Positions 41,148 through 49,925 of a stretch of 64,000 nucleotides of DNA are shown here, in pieces (within the stretch, counting starts at the first letter, position 1; every line of letters starts with the position of its first letter). The DNA comes from Polaribacter haliotis. GTDB lineage: Bacteria; Bacteroidota; Bacteroidia; Flavobacteriales; Flavobacteriaceae. A model generated the notes under the pieces. The model made no database searches. It was not told where the DNA came from and was given only the letters and a program-made list of their open reading frames with translations. A program made the translations under genes and the position numbers. The stretch spans positions 1,932,001 through 1,996,000 of the forward strand of contig NZ_CP061813.1 of NCBI RefSeq assembly GCF_014784055.1, given 5' to 3'.

Positions 41148-41148
41148 T

Positions 41149-41568
41149 ATGAAATATTTAAAACAAATACTTATCGTATTTTCTTTGATGTTATTTGGTT
41201 GTAGTTCCGCAATAAAAATAGCTGAGGCTCTAAAAACAAAGCACATTTCTGGTTTACGAAATGGAAAAGATTATATCGACTATACTCTTAAAATTAATGC
41301 TAAAAATAGATTTCAATTTAAAGAATTGAGTGTAAATGGAGCTATTATTAAAAAATCTTTATATGTTAAAAATCTAGCCACTGGATTAAGTTCAACAAAA
41401 ATAAGCGATTCTTATGCAGAAGGTTCCTATATTTTCGGTTTTAGAATTTTTGATGTAGAAAATTTTAAGGATGAAGAAATTTTAACTTTTCAATATTTAA
41501 TGAATAGCAAAGAATATTCAATTGAAACTCCAATTGATTTAAACCGCAAAATAGCAAACAATAAATAA
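41149..41568 (+). CDS. Small lipoprotein of unknown function
   Basis: A 139-residue protein with lipoprotein signal MKYLKQILIVFSLMLFGCSS (Cys 18). The mature part is a beta-rich domain (YIDYTLKINAKNRFQFKELSVNG, EEILTFQYLMNSKEYSIETPI) with no family I recognise. Its start follows the stop of the beta-propeller gene by 1 bp, so it is translated from the same message and may act with that surface protein, perhaps as a periplasmic or outer-membrane partner. A terminator follows at 41602-41644. Confidence 0.7.
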   Translation: MKYLKQILIVFSLMLFGCSSAIKIAEALKTKHISGLRNGKDYIDYTLKINAKNRFQFKELSVNGAIIKKSLYVKNLATGLSSTKISDSYAEGSYIFGFRIFDVENFKDEEILTFQYLMNSKEYSIETPIDLNRKIANNK

Positions 41569-41580
41569 TTTCAAAAAAAA

Positions 41581-41644
41581 AGTAGAGGGGGAAATTCTAC
41601 TCCTTACTATTTAATGTAAAAGTTAACTAGTAAGGTTTTTTTTT
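41581..41644 (+). terminator. Terminator after the propeller/lipoprotein operon
   Basis: Two hairpins in a row: AGTAGA/TCTACT (41581-41601) and CCTTACTA (41602-41609)/TAGTAAGG (41628-41635), the second followed by a nine-base T-run. Confidence 0.75.
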
Positions 41645-41711
41645 GCCTAAAACTTAAATAAAATAGCTTCTAATTTGCTTGGTTTCTTCAAAAAAACTAC
41701 ATTTACTAAGT

Positions 41712-42098
41712 ATGGTTCAACAAATTACAAAAGGAATTAAAATTTCTGTAGCAACCGAGTATAATGGTACTAGTTTACGGAACACCAAACTGTATCATAT
41801 TTTTGCGTACGAAATTACTATCGAGAATAGAAGCCCAAACACTGTAAAGCTTACAGATCGTTTTTGGAAAATTTACGACTCTTTAAATCCAATAGAAATT
41901 GTAAGTGGAGAAGGTGTTGTTGGCCAAACCCCCACCTTAAAACCAAATGATATTTACACCTATAATTCAGGATGTTTCTTAGAATCTAATATGGGTGCTA
42001 TGAAAGGTTTTTACACGATGATTAACCTAGAAAATTACGACCAATTTAAAGTATTTATACCAACTTTTCAACTAACAACACCTGTTTTATCAAACTAA
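41712..42098 (+). CDS. apaG: ApaG protein
   Basis: A 128-residue protein of the ApaG/DUF525 family, a small beta-sandwich: MVQQITKGIKISVATEYNGTSLRN, HIFAYEITIENRSPNTVKLTDRFWKIYD, GEGVVGQTPTLKPNDIYTYNSGC, GAMKGFYTMIN, FKVFIPTFQLTTPVL. The start is set at ATG 41712 because family members begin close to the first strand (the open frame extends to 41679). ApaG is linked to Co2+ resistance and Mg2+ efflux in some bacteria, with no known enzyme activity. The next gene starts inside or right after its end. Confidence 0.93.
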   Translation: MVQQITKGIKISVATEYNGTSLRNTKLYHIFAYEITIENRSPNTVKLTDRFWKIYDSLNPIEIVSGEGVVGQTPTLKPNDIYTYNSGCFLESNMGAMKGFYTMINLENYDQFKVFIPTFQLTTPVLSN

Positions 42099-43231
42099 CA
42101 AAATCTAAAAAGAAAGTCGCAAGAGTTAAAGATCCAGAATGTTTAAATTGTGGACATCCATTTAATGGACGGGAGAATTTTTGCCCAGAATGTGGACAAG
42201 CTAACAAAGGTAACAGCATTACTTTTAAAAGTTTTATACACGAAGTTTTTAATGGGTTTTTTAATTTTGACGCTAAATTTTGGCGTACTATAATACCTCT
42301 TTTAATTAGTCCTGGTAAAGTAACTAAAGATTATGTTGCAGGAAAAAGAGAACGCTATACAAATCCTTTTCGCTTTTACTTAACAGTTTCTATAATCTTC
42401 TTTTTAATTGTTGGGTTAGTAGAAACGAAACATAATTTCGACGAACTAACTAGCGATAACTCAGAAATTATAGATAGTTTAAAAAATGAAAAGAAAATTA
42501 AAAAACTAAGTCAACAAGAAATAGACTCTATAAAGAATATTGTAAATCAAAAAATGGAGGAATCTATTATTCCGATTCCTAAAAAAACTAGAGATAAAGT
42601 TTTAAAAGAAATTGACGAAGAAGCAAAAGAGTCTGAGACTAATAAAACTCCAAAAAAGAAGAAAGCAATTTCAAAAATTTCAGTTTTTGGTTTTGATTTG
42701 GGTAAAATGAAAAACTTTTACGAAGATCATAAAAAACTTAGTATAGACAGTTCTTTAGACAGTTTAGGTTTAGAGAAAAATTTTAAAAATCGATTTATAT
42801 ACCAAAGAGTAAAACGCCTACATAGTGTTTTTGAAGATGATGAAGAACAAGACAGATTTGGTAAAGAAATAATTTCATACGGCTCTGTTGCATTATTTAT
42901 ATTTCTGCCGCTTTTTACACTATTTTTAAAACTATTTTATATTCGAAGAAAGTGTAATTATGTAGATCATTTAATATTTGCATTTCATACACAAACTGTT
43001 TTGTTTATGACCTTAGGTATATTTCTAATACTTTCTTTATTTATAAATATAGAAGAATTCTGGATTCCTATTCTACTATTCTTAATTTACTTATATCTAG
43101 CCATGAAAAAGTTCTATAACCAAGGCTATATAAAAACGTTTTTTAAATTTATACTTTTAAATTTCTGTTATTTTATTCTTAGTATTATTGGTACCGTTTT
43201 TATAGCCCTTATTTCATTTGCTATATATTAG
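42089..43231 (+). CDS. DUF3667-type membrane protein with N-terminal zinc ribbon; start codon unclear
   Basis: The frame is open from 42050 to TAG/TAA 43229-43231 and encodes a Cys-rich start (ECLNCGHPFNGRENFCPECGQ, four zinc cysteines), KGNSITFKSFIHEVFNGFFNFDAKFWRTI, LLISPGKVTKDYVAGKRERYTNPF, and four or five helices (LTVSIIFFLIVGL; GSVALFIFLPLFTLFL). This matches DUF3667 proteins of Bacteroidota. But no ATG, GTG or TTG occurs in frame before ATG 42554, which is about 150 codons into the domain. I set the start arbitrarily at ATC 42089, overlapping the end of apaG by 10 bp; ATT 42053 is another candidate. Either a rare start codon is used, or the start has been lost by mutation or error. Confidence 0.7.
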   Translation: MKLTKSKKKVARVKDPECLNCGHPFNGRENFCPECGQANKGNSITFKSFIHEVFNGFFNFDAKFWRTIIPLLISPGKVTKDYVAGKRERYTNPFRFYLTVSIIFFLIVGLVETKHNFDELTSDNSEIIDSLKNEKKIKKLSQQEIDSIKNIVNQKMEESIIPIPKKTRDKVLKEIDEEAKESETNKTPKKKKAISKISVFGFDLGKMKNFYEDHKKLSIDSSLDSLGLEKNFKNRFIYQRVKRLHSVFEDDEEQDRFGKEIISYGSVALFIFLPLFTLFLKLFYIRRKCNYVDHLIFAFHTQTVLFMTLGIFLILSLFINIEEFWIPILLFLIYLYLAMKKFYNQGYIKTFFKFILLNFCYFILSIIGTVFIALISFAIY

Positions 43232-43278
43232 AAATAAATATTTCTAATAAGCGCATGTATTAAGCTGTAAAAAAGTAC

Positions 43279-43959
43279 TTATTGAATAAAATCTAAATAG
43301 GTCATTTCTACAGTTTCATCTTCTTTTTTAACAGATGTAATACTTACAGTTTCCACTAAATGACGTCTCATTTTCGGTGAAGTTTCAACAGTTCCTAAAT
43401 CTTCGTTTTTATGAAATTCTATTATTTTTTGCTTATAAAAATCGTTATTTTCTTTTAAAAATTCTGCAAACCATTCTTTTCTTGACTTCTTCATTTCTTC
43501 GGTATATAATGTAGAAGAAGACCATATTATAGGTTCTTGTTGTAATTTTTTGAAGTGTTTTATTTTACCATCCCAAACTAATTCGTAAGTATTTAAACCC
43601 TTGTTCCAATCTACAAAAATTAATGTAAAAGGCTCGATATCTGTAAAATCGAAGTTCTTTATATAATCAAGAGCATTATCGTTTGTAAGGATATTTTTCA
43701 CAATAATTCCTCTACTCATTTTATAAAAACTCTTTCTTTTATGAATTGTAAAACCACCATTTAATAAACAAACCAAACGCTTTTTTTCACTTAGACCAAT
43801 CCAAGTTCCTCCTGCTAATTCATCTTTTGGATACGTTAATTCCACTCCATTTTCTCGATATTTTTTAGGTGGAATCGTTTTTCTTAGCGGAGTTTCATCT
43901 CTATTAGAAGTTAAAATAAAATTATTATTTTTTAAAGGTAAATAAGTAACTGTACACAT
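43279..43959 (-). CDS. NRDE-family protein (Tango2-like)
   Basis: A 226-residue cytoplasmic protein of the NRDE/TANGO2 family: MCTVTYLPLKNNNFILTSNRDET contains the conserved Cys 2 and the N-R-D-E motif, followed by LAGGTWIGLSEKKRLVCLLNGG. Cys 2, once the Met is removed, is an N-terminal nucleophile-like residue, so an amidohydrolase function has been proposed for the family; no substrate is established. Length is somewhat short for the family (about 240). A single gene, divergent from pruA with 106 bp between. Confidence 0.9.
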   Translation of the reverse strand: MCTVTYLPLKNNNFILTSNRDETPLRKTIPPKKYRENGVELTYPKDELAGGTWIGLSEKKRLVCLLNGGFTIHKRKSFYKMSRGIIVKNILTNDNALDYIKNFDFTDIEPFTLIFVDWNKGLNTYELVWDGKIKHFKKLQQEPIIWSSSTLYTEEMKKSRKEWFAEFLKENNDFYKQKIIEFHKNEDLGTVETSPKMRRHLVETVSITSVKKEDETVEMTYLDFIQ

Positions 43960-44016
43960 TTAAAATGGCTTAAAATATTCATACTTAAAGTTACGAAATC
44001 GCTTTGAATAAAATTG

Positions 44017-44024
44017 TAACTTTG
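44017..44024 (+). promoter_or_regulatory. Putative -7 box of pruA
   Basis: TAACTTTG fits TAnnTTTG and is 41 bp before the pruA ATG. No clear -33 TTG at the expected 19-21 bp. Confidence 0.45.
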
Positions 44025-44065
44025 CAACTTCAAAATTAGTAGATTTAATATTAAAAACTTACAAA

Positions 44066-45691
44066 ATGGCAAGAGGATTTTTCAATGTTCCAACAGCAGT
44101 TAACGAGCCTGTAAAAGGATACGCTCCAGGATCTCCAGAAAGAGAAGAGTTATTAGCAACATATAAAGAAATGTTTAACAGCAATATTGATGTGCCTATG
44201 CATATTAATGGAGAAGAAGTTAGAACAGGGAACACCAAAAATATTACACCTCCACATGACCATAAACATGTAGTTGGACAATATCATACTGCAGAAAAAA
44301 AACATGTAGATGATGCAATATCTACAGCTTTAGCTGCGAGAGAAGCTTGGTCTAGTGTTAGTTGGATGGAACGTGCTTCTATTTTCTTAAAGGCTGCAGA
44401 ATTATTAGCAGGTCCATACAGAGCAAAAATGAATGCTTCTACAATGATTGCACAATCTAAAAATGTACACCAAGCAGAAATTGATGCCGCTTGTGAAATG
44501 ATAGATTTCTTTAGATTTAATGTACAATATATGACTGATATTTTTAAAGATCAGCCAGCATCTGCTCCTGGAATTTGGAACAGAGTTGAGTATAGACCTT
44601 TAGAAGGTTTTGTATATGCTATCTCTCCTTTTAATTTTACTTCTATTGCTGCAAATTTACCTGCAGCTGCCGCTTTAATGGGAAATGTGGTTGTTTGGAA
44701 ACCATCTGATCACCAAGCATATTCTGCACAAGTAATTGTAGATTTATTTAAAGAGGCTGGTTTACCTGATGGTGTTATTAATGTTGTTTATGGAGATCCT
44801 GTAATGATTTCTGATACTGTTTTAGCTTCTCCAGATTTTTCTGGATTACATTTTACAGGTTCTACCCATGTTTTCAAAAACCTTTGGAAACAAATTGGAA
44901 ACAATATTCATACCTACAAAACATACCCAAGAATTGTTGGAGAAACTGGTGGAAAAGATTTTATTTGGGCACACAATTCATCTAATCCTTTACAAATTGC
45001 AACTGCAATTGTAAGAGGTTCTTTCGAATACCAAGGTCAAAAATGTTCTGCTGCCTCAAGAGCTTACATTCCTGCTTCTTTATGGGCAGAAGTTAAAAAA
45101 CATGTAATTTCTCAAACGAATGAAATTAAGATGGGTTCTCCAGAAGATACCAATAATTTTGTAAATGCAGTTATTCATGAAGGTTCTTTTGATAAAATAG
45201 CAAGTTTTATTGATGCAGCAAAAGCTGATAATGATGCAGAAATTATTGTTGGTGGAAACCACGATAAATCTGTGGGATATTTTATTGAGCCTACAGTAAT
45301 TTTAGCAAAATCTCCAACATATGCAACAATGACAACTGAATTATTTGGCCCTGTTATGACTGTTTTTGTTTACGAGGATGCAGAATGGGAAGCTTCTTTA
45401 AAGTTAGTAGACGAATCTACAGAGTACGCTTTAACAGGGGCTATTTTCTCTACAGATAGATATATAGTTGAAAAAGCTTCTAAAGCATTAGAAAATGCTG
45501 CAGGAAACTTTTATATTAACGACAAACCAACAGGTGCAGTTGTTGGACAACAACCTTTTGGAGGTGCAAGAGCTTCTGGAACAAATGACAAAGCTGGTTC
45601 TGCGCAAAACTTATTACGTTGGACTTCTGTTAGGTTAATTAAAGAAACGTTTGTAACTCCTACAGATTATAAATATCCTTTTTTAGGGTAG
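44066..45691 (+). CDS. pruA: L-glutamate gamma-semialdehyde dehydrogenase
   Basis: A 541-residue cytoplasmic aldehyde dehydrogenase that oxidises glutamate semialdehyde (from proline) to glutamate with NAD+. Motifs: FAVISP-type EGFVYAISPFNFTSIAANLPAAAALMGN, LHFTGSTHVF, catalytic Glu in IVGETGGKDFIWAH, catalytic Cys in EYQGQKCSAASRAYIP, and ELFGPVMTVFVYED. Length about 540 is typical of the stand-alone Bacteroidota enzyme, as opposed to the PutA fusion. The start MARGFFNVPTAVNEP is typical for the family. A terminator follows. No putA is in the window. Confidence 0.97.
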   Translation: MARGFFNVPTAVNEPVKGYAPGSPEREELLATYKEMFNSNIDVPMHINGEEVRTGNTKNITPPHDHKHVVGQYHTAEKKHVDDAISTALAAREAWSSVSWMERASIFLKAAELLAGPYRAKMNASTMIAQSKNVHQAEIDAACEMIDFFRFNVQYMTDIFKDQPASAPGIWNRVEYRPLEGFVYAISPFNFTSIAANLPAAAALMGNVVVWKPSDHQAYSAQVIVDLFKEAGLPDGVINVVYGDPVMISDTVLASPDFSGLHFTGSTHVFKNLWKQIGNNIHTYKTYPRIVGETGGKDFIWAHNSSNPLQIATAIVRGSFEYQGQKCSAASRAYIPASLWAEVKKHVISQTNEIKMGSPEDTNNFVNAVIHEGSFDKIASFIDAAKADNDAEIIVGGNHDKSVGYFIEPTVILAKSPTYATMTTELFGPVMTVFVYEDAEWEASLKLVDESTEYALTGAIFSTDRYIVEKASKALENAAGNFYINDKPTGAVVGQQPFGGARASGTNDKAGSAQNLLRWTSVRLIKETFVTPTDYKYPFLG

Positions 45692-45712
45692 TATAAAGTT
45701 TTCTAAATCACA

Positions 45713-45745
45713 AAAAAACCTCAACTATATAGTTGAGGTTTTTTT
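45713..45745. terminator. Bidirectional Rho-independent terminator between pruA and the protease gene
   Basis: AAAAAACCTCAACTA and TAGTTGAGGTTTTTT form a stem of about 14 bp, with A-run before and T-run after, serving the two convergent genes. Confidence 0.85.
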
Positions 45746-45764
45746 TCTACTTTTTTTTAAAAAA

Positions 45765-48700
45765 TTATTTAAGTATCAACTTTTTAGTTGTGTACTTAGA
45801 ACCGTTTGTAATTTTTAATAAATACAAACCTTTAGAAGCATTTTCGAAAGAAATTTTTTCCGAAAACCTATTTGTTTTATTATTAAAGTTTTTTTGATCT
45901 ATTAATCTTCCTCTAATATCAAATAATTGAACAGATACTTGGCCAGAATCTTCGATATCGAACCTTAGGTTTATAATTCCTGTAGATGGATTTGGATATA
46001 AATTAAAATCATTAAATACATTATTAGGAATCGAAGCAACACTATCTACAATAATCGTATAATCTTCTACTTCTCCATCTGCTCCCATTTCACAAGAACT
46101 TGGGTTTCCATCTCCTGTATATTTTGTAGAAATCCTCATAATAGTACTTCCTAAATTAGCACCAGAAGGCACAGTAATAGACAAAGGACTTAACGATGTA
46201 GTTCCATTTGTACTTGATGTTGTAGTTCCTAAATCGTATTGTTCTCCAGCATCTGTAAAATCGCAGTTTTGGTTCCAATCTATCCATACTAAAGTTTTTG
46301 TAGAATAAAAATCTTCAGAATCGTCTGCAGTATTTGTGTTTACTGTTAAATCGTAAGAAGTATTCACTTCTACAGTAGTACTCATTCCAGTAAAATCGCT
46401 ATAACCAGAAGTTTTTACAAGAGTAGTATTGTTTATAGTATTAAACTTTACCAAGGTTGTACTTGTATCATAAGTCGTATTTCCTACTGAAGGACAAACT
46501 GAACATAATTCTGTACTAAAACTAAATACATTTGAAAAAGCACCTTCTCCACAACTATTTTTCGGTTTTACTCTCCAGTAGTAAGTAATGTTTGAAGTTA
46601 AGTTATTGGGTCTATAGCTGTTTTTTGAAGTATTTGCACTCGCTACAATATTCGAAAAACCGTTATCTGTTGCAATCTCAATATCGTACGAAACTGCATT
46701 TTCGTCTACAACCCAAGTTAACTCCTGAGAAACTGGTACGTTTGTAGCTCCATTAGAAGGCGAAACTAACGTTAATGCACTGAAACCTGCCTGTGTAACA
46801 ACTAATTGACTATCTAAATTTTGTGTTACTGTATTTGCAGAGGCTACTACATTTATAGTATAAGATTGTGCAGTTTTTCCATCTAAATTAGAAATTGTCA
46901 TTGTTACTTTTCCATCCGAATTTATAGAAGTTGGACTAAAAGAAACATTTGTACCTGAAGGTTGACCTGTGGTTGAAAAAGTTACATTTTCCGAAAAACC
47001 ATTTAAAAAATCTAAATCTAAACTATATTCTGCACTGTTTCCACCTGAATTACAAACAAACTGGGTTCCACTTTCATCTGTAAGTAAAAATGTAGGCGTT
47101 GTAGAATTAATTGTAAAGTTTGATACATTTACGTTGTAAAAAATATTATCGACAGCCTCTACCAAAATTCTTGCAGATGAGGTTGCATTGTTAGGAATTA
47201 TAATTTCTTCTGAACCATCATTAGGTGTATTACTTTTTAAAGTAATTGGGTATGTTAATCCTCCATTTATAGATAATTTAATATTTACATTTACACAATT
47301 AATTGGAGCTAAATCTGTAGTTCCTTTATTCCAAGTTATAGTTTGTGTAGAACCAGTATCCCAAACAACAGCTGTATTAGGTGCAGAAACTGTAAATGCT
47401 TCTGCATCTGTAACTGTAACTCTCATATCGTCTCTTGCACTACTTCCTCCACCTGAATTATTATCTCTTACCACTAAAGAAAAATTTAAGTCTCTAGCAA
47501 CAGAAGGAACCACTTCCCAAGTAGATTCTGTACTTCCAGAGAGTACAGTTGGTAAAGCAGGCATGTATCTATTTGGTGAAAACGAAATAGGTAAAGATCT
47601 AAAAACGGCTCCTCCAGTATTTGTAGAAGATGGTGGAACTGCAACACCAGTACCAACTTCATTGTCTATTTGTTCCCAACTATAACTTAATGTTGTTCCT
47701 GCATCTACATCTGCACCAACTCCTCTTAAAATAAATGGTGTAGATTTTGGTATGGAATAATCGAAACCAGCATTTGCACTTGGAGCAGTATTACCTGTTG
47801 GTGTTGCTACTGCACAATTTGCTGAAGTGGTAATAATATTCCACATTTCATCTATACTAACAGAATGAAAATGATCGTCACTATCGTTTTGAATATTTTG
47901 CGGAGCACAAATTCCTGCATATCCCATAATTGTAGATCCACTCCCAGGTTCTACAGCTGTAAAGTCATTTCTATTACCTCCTTCGCAATTAGAACTCGTT
48001 CCATTAAAAGTATGATTTGCTCCAAATTGATGACCAAACTCATGTGCTACAAAATCAATATCAAACTCATCTCCAAATGGTTGTGAAATTCCTGTAACTC
48101 CAGAAGCTTTTTGACCTGTTTTACAAACAACTCCACCTCCTGCAAAACCTCCTGCACCAGTACTAAAAGTGTGTCCAATATCGTAATTTGCACTTCCAAT
48201 ATTACTATCGCAGACAGTTTGACTTTCTTTTATAAGTTCTCCTGTATTATTATTCGTTAAATTATCTGTATTTGCATCTAAAAAAATAATAGCATCGTTA
48301 TTTGCGACAATTTCCATTCTTACAGATAAATCTCTTTCGAAAATTCCATTAATTCTAGTAAGTGTTGTATTCATTGCAGATAAAACTGCTGCTTTTTTAG
48401 ATTGTTCTGTAGCTGCTGAAGAAATTCCTAAACGATTTAAATGAAACTGTGCGTATTCTCCTGTACAAGCCAATGCCAATCTATAAGTTCTTAACAAACC
48501 ATCGTTTGCATTTTTAGATTGAAAAACAGGCACAGCCTTATTAAACTCCTTTACTTGACATGTAAAATCTTTTGCTTCTTTAATTAAATCTTTTCTATTG
48601 TATGCAATTAACTTTTTATTATCTTTTGTATAAGAATCTACATAAAAAGTATTTTTTCCAGGTTCGTAAATAGAAAAATGAAAACCATCTAAGCCCTTAG

Positions 48701-49064
48701 AAAACTTTAATTTTATGGAAGAATTATCTACTTGAACTCCAGAGTAAGACACAATGTTATTGTATTTCGAAGCCAATTCTTTATTTAAATTCGAAGTTTC
48801 CTCTATATAAAATTTCTTTAAACCATTTCTTGTTGGAACTTCTATAGTTTCTTTCTTAGAACTTTTTACAGATCTTATTTTATTATTAAAATTCTGTGTT
48901 TTTAATGAATAAAGTTGATATTCTTTAGGCATATCATTTCTAATCATTAAATTTTTCTTAGAAATTTCTTCTACATTGTCGGTTATTTTCGACCATTGTT
49001 TCTCTTGTCCAAAAAAAGCGATGGACGAAAAACAAAACAAGAGTATGAAAGTATTTTTTTTCAT
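45765..49064 (-). CDS. Secreted metzincin zinc protease with GEVED domain and T9SS tail
   Basis: A 1099-residue protein. A signal peptide (MKKNTFILLFCFSSIAFFGQ) and propeptide lead to a reprolysin-like M12B-type domain with the zinc motif HEFGHQFGANHTF (HExxHxxGxxH, near residue 340) and the downstream Met-turn-like GSGSTIMGYAGIC. After it come Ig-like/Fn3 domains, with SPSNGATNVPVSQELTWVVDE, a GEVED domain at about 900-1000 (LVWIDWNQNCDFTDAGEQYDLG...GEVEDYTII), and the T9SS tail (LYPNPSTGIINLRFDIED...KKLILK). A secreted peptidase for proteins outside the cell. Alone on the minus strand, with the terminator shared with pruA. Confidence 0.94.
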   Translation of the reverse strand: MKKNTFILLFCFSSIAFFGQEKQWSKITDNVEEISKKNLMIRNDMPKEYQLYSLKTQNFNNKIRSVKSSKKETIEVPTRNGLKKFYIEETSNLNKELASKYNNIVSYSGVQVDNSSIKLKFSKGLDGFHFSIYEPGKNTFYVDSYTKDNKKLIAYNRKDLIKEAKDFTCQVKEFNKAVPVFQSKNANDGLLRTYRLALACTGEYAQFHLNRLGISSAATEQSKKAAVLSAMNTTLTRINGIFERDLSVRMEIVANNDAIIFLDANTDNLTNNNTGELIKESQTVCDSNIGSANYDIGHTFSTGAGGFAGGGVVCKTGQKASGVTGISQPFGDEFDIDFVAHEFGHQFGANHTFNGTSSNCEGGNRNDFTAVEPGSGSTIMGYAGICAPQNIQNDSDDHFHSVSIDEMWNIITTSANCAVATPTGNTAPSANAGFDYSIPKSTPFILRGVGADVDAGTTLSYSWEQIDNEVGTGVAVPPSSTNTGGAVFRSLPISFSPNRYMPALPTVLSGSTESTWEVVPSVARDLNFSLVVRDNNSGGGSSARDDMRVTVTDAEAFTVSAPNTAVVWDTGSTQTITWNKGTTDLAPINCVNVNIKLSINGGLTYPITLKSNTPNDGSEEIIIPNNATSSARILVEAVDNIFYNVNVSNFTINSTTPTFLLTDESGTQFVCNSGGNSAEYSLDLDFLNGFSENVTFSTTGQPSGTNVSFSPTSINSDGKVTMTISNLDGKTAQSYTINVVASANTVTQNLDSQLVVTQAGFSALTLVSPSNGATNVPVSQELTWVVDENAVSYDIEIATDNGFSNIVASANTSKNSYRPNNLTSNITYYWRVKPKNSCGEGAFSNVFSFSTELCSVCPSVGNTTYDTSTTLVKFNTINNTTLVKTSGYSDFTGMSTTVEVNTSYDLTVNTNTADDSEDFYSTKTLVWIDWNQNCDFTDAGEQYDLGTTTSSTNGTTSLSPLSITVPSGANLGSTIMRISTKYTGDGNPSSCEMGADGEVEDYTIIVDSVASIPNNVFNDFNLYPNPSTGIINLRFDIEDSGQVSVQLFDIRGRLIDQKNFNNKTNRFSEKISFENASKGLYLLKITNGSKYTTKKLILK

Positions 49065-49118
49065 AAAGTAATTTTAGTTATTCTGTTACTTATGTAACAT
49101 CAAATATAATCAATTATT

Positions 49119-49126
49119 TATCTTTG
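49119..49126 (+). promoter_or_regulatory. Putative -7 box of lipB
   Basis: TATCTTTG fits TAnnTTTG and lies 12 bp before the lipB ATG, so transcription would start almost at the start codon (near-leaderless). A small inverted repeat GTTAC-ttat-GTAAC (49085-49098) is just upstream, between lipB and the divergent protease gene; its role is unknown. Confidence 0.45.
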
Positions 49127-49137
49127 TAGTCGCAATT

Positions 49138-49842
49138 ATGAATAGAAACATACTTTTAAAAGACCTAAAAAGAAGAGATTACAAGGAAACTTGGGATTAT
49201 CAAACAGAACTGCTTCAAGAAATTGTAGATGTTAAAATTAATAATCGAAGAAAAAACCTTTCAGAAACTACAGAAAATCACTTTCTTTTTGTGGAACATC
49301 CACACGTTTATACTTTAGGAAAAAGTGGCGATTTAAGTAATTTATTATTAAATGAAAAGCAACTTGAAGAAAAGGGAGCTACTTTTTATAAAATTAACAG
49401 AGGTGGAGACATTACCTATCATGGACCTGGACAAGTTGTTGGATATCCTATTTTAGATTTAGAAAATTTCTTTACTGATATTCATAAATATCTTCGTTTA
49501 TTAGAAGAAACGATAATTCTAACAATTGCAGAGTATGGTTTAAAAGGTGAAAGAAGCAGTGGAGAAACTGGTGTATGGTTAGATGTTGGAACGCCTTTTG
49601 CTCGTAAAATTTGTGCGATGGGAATTCGTTCTTCACGTTGGGTAACTATGCATGGTTTTGCATTAAATGTAAACACCAATTTAGGTTATTTCGATAATAT
49701 TATTCCTTGTGGAATTCGTGGAAAAGCAGTGGCTTCTATGGAAGCTGAATTGGGTAAGAAATTAGACTTAGATGAAATAAAAGAGAAAATATTAAAGCAT
49801 TTTAAAGCTTTATTTGAAGTTGAAGAATTTATAATAAAATAA
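49138..49842 (+). CDS. lipB: Lipoyl(octanoyl) transferase
   Basis: A 234-residue cytoplasmic enzyme that moves octanoyl from acyl carrier protein to lipoyl domains, the first step of lipoate synthesis. Motifs: FVEHPHVYTLGKSGD, INRGGDITYHGPGQVVGYPILDL, SGETGVWLDV with the following ARKICAMGIRSSRWVTMHGFALNVN (catalytic Lys), and the catalytic Cys in IIPCGIRGKAVASME. Length and start (MNRNILLKDLKRRDYKE) are typical of Bacteroidota LipB. A strong terminator follows it at 49857-49902. It is a single gene here; lipA is not in the window. Confidence 0.97.
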   Translation: MNRNILLKDLKRRDYKETWDYQTELLQEIVDVKINNRRKNLSETTENHFLFVEHPHVYTLGKSGDLSNLLLNEKQLEEKGATFYKINRGGDITYHGPGQVVGYPILDLENFFTDIHKYLRLLEETIILTIAEYGLKGERSSGETGVWLDVGTPFARKICAMGIRSSRWVTMHGFALNVNTNLGYFDNIIPCGIRGKAVASMEAELGKKLDLDEIKEKILKHFKALFEVEEFIIK

Positions 49843-49856
49843 AAGCTCAAGTTTTT

Positions 49857-49902
49857 ATACAAAAAAAGCTCAACAAAATTTAAAAATTTTGTTGAGCTTT
49901 TT
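49857..49902. terminator. Rho-independent terminator after lipB (bidirectional)
   Basis: AAAAAAAGCTCAACAAAATTT (49861-49881) and its complement ending GTTGAGCTTTTTTT form a stem of about 20 bp flanked by A-run and T-run. It also serves the convergent nucleoid-associated protein gene. Confidence 0.9.
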
Positions 49903-49925
49903 TTATATAATTTGTAGCTCTAAAA

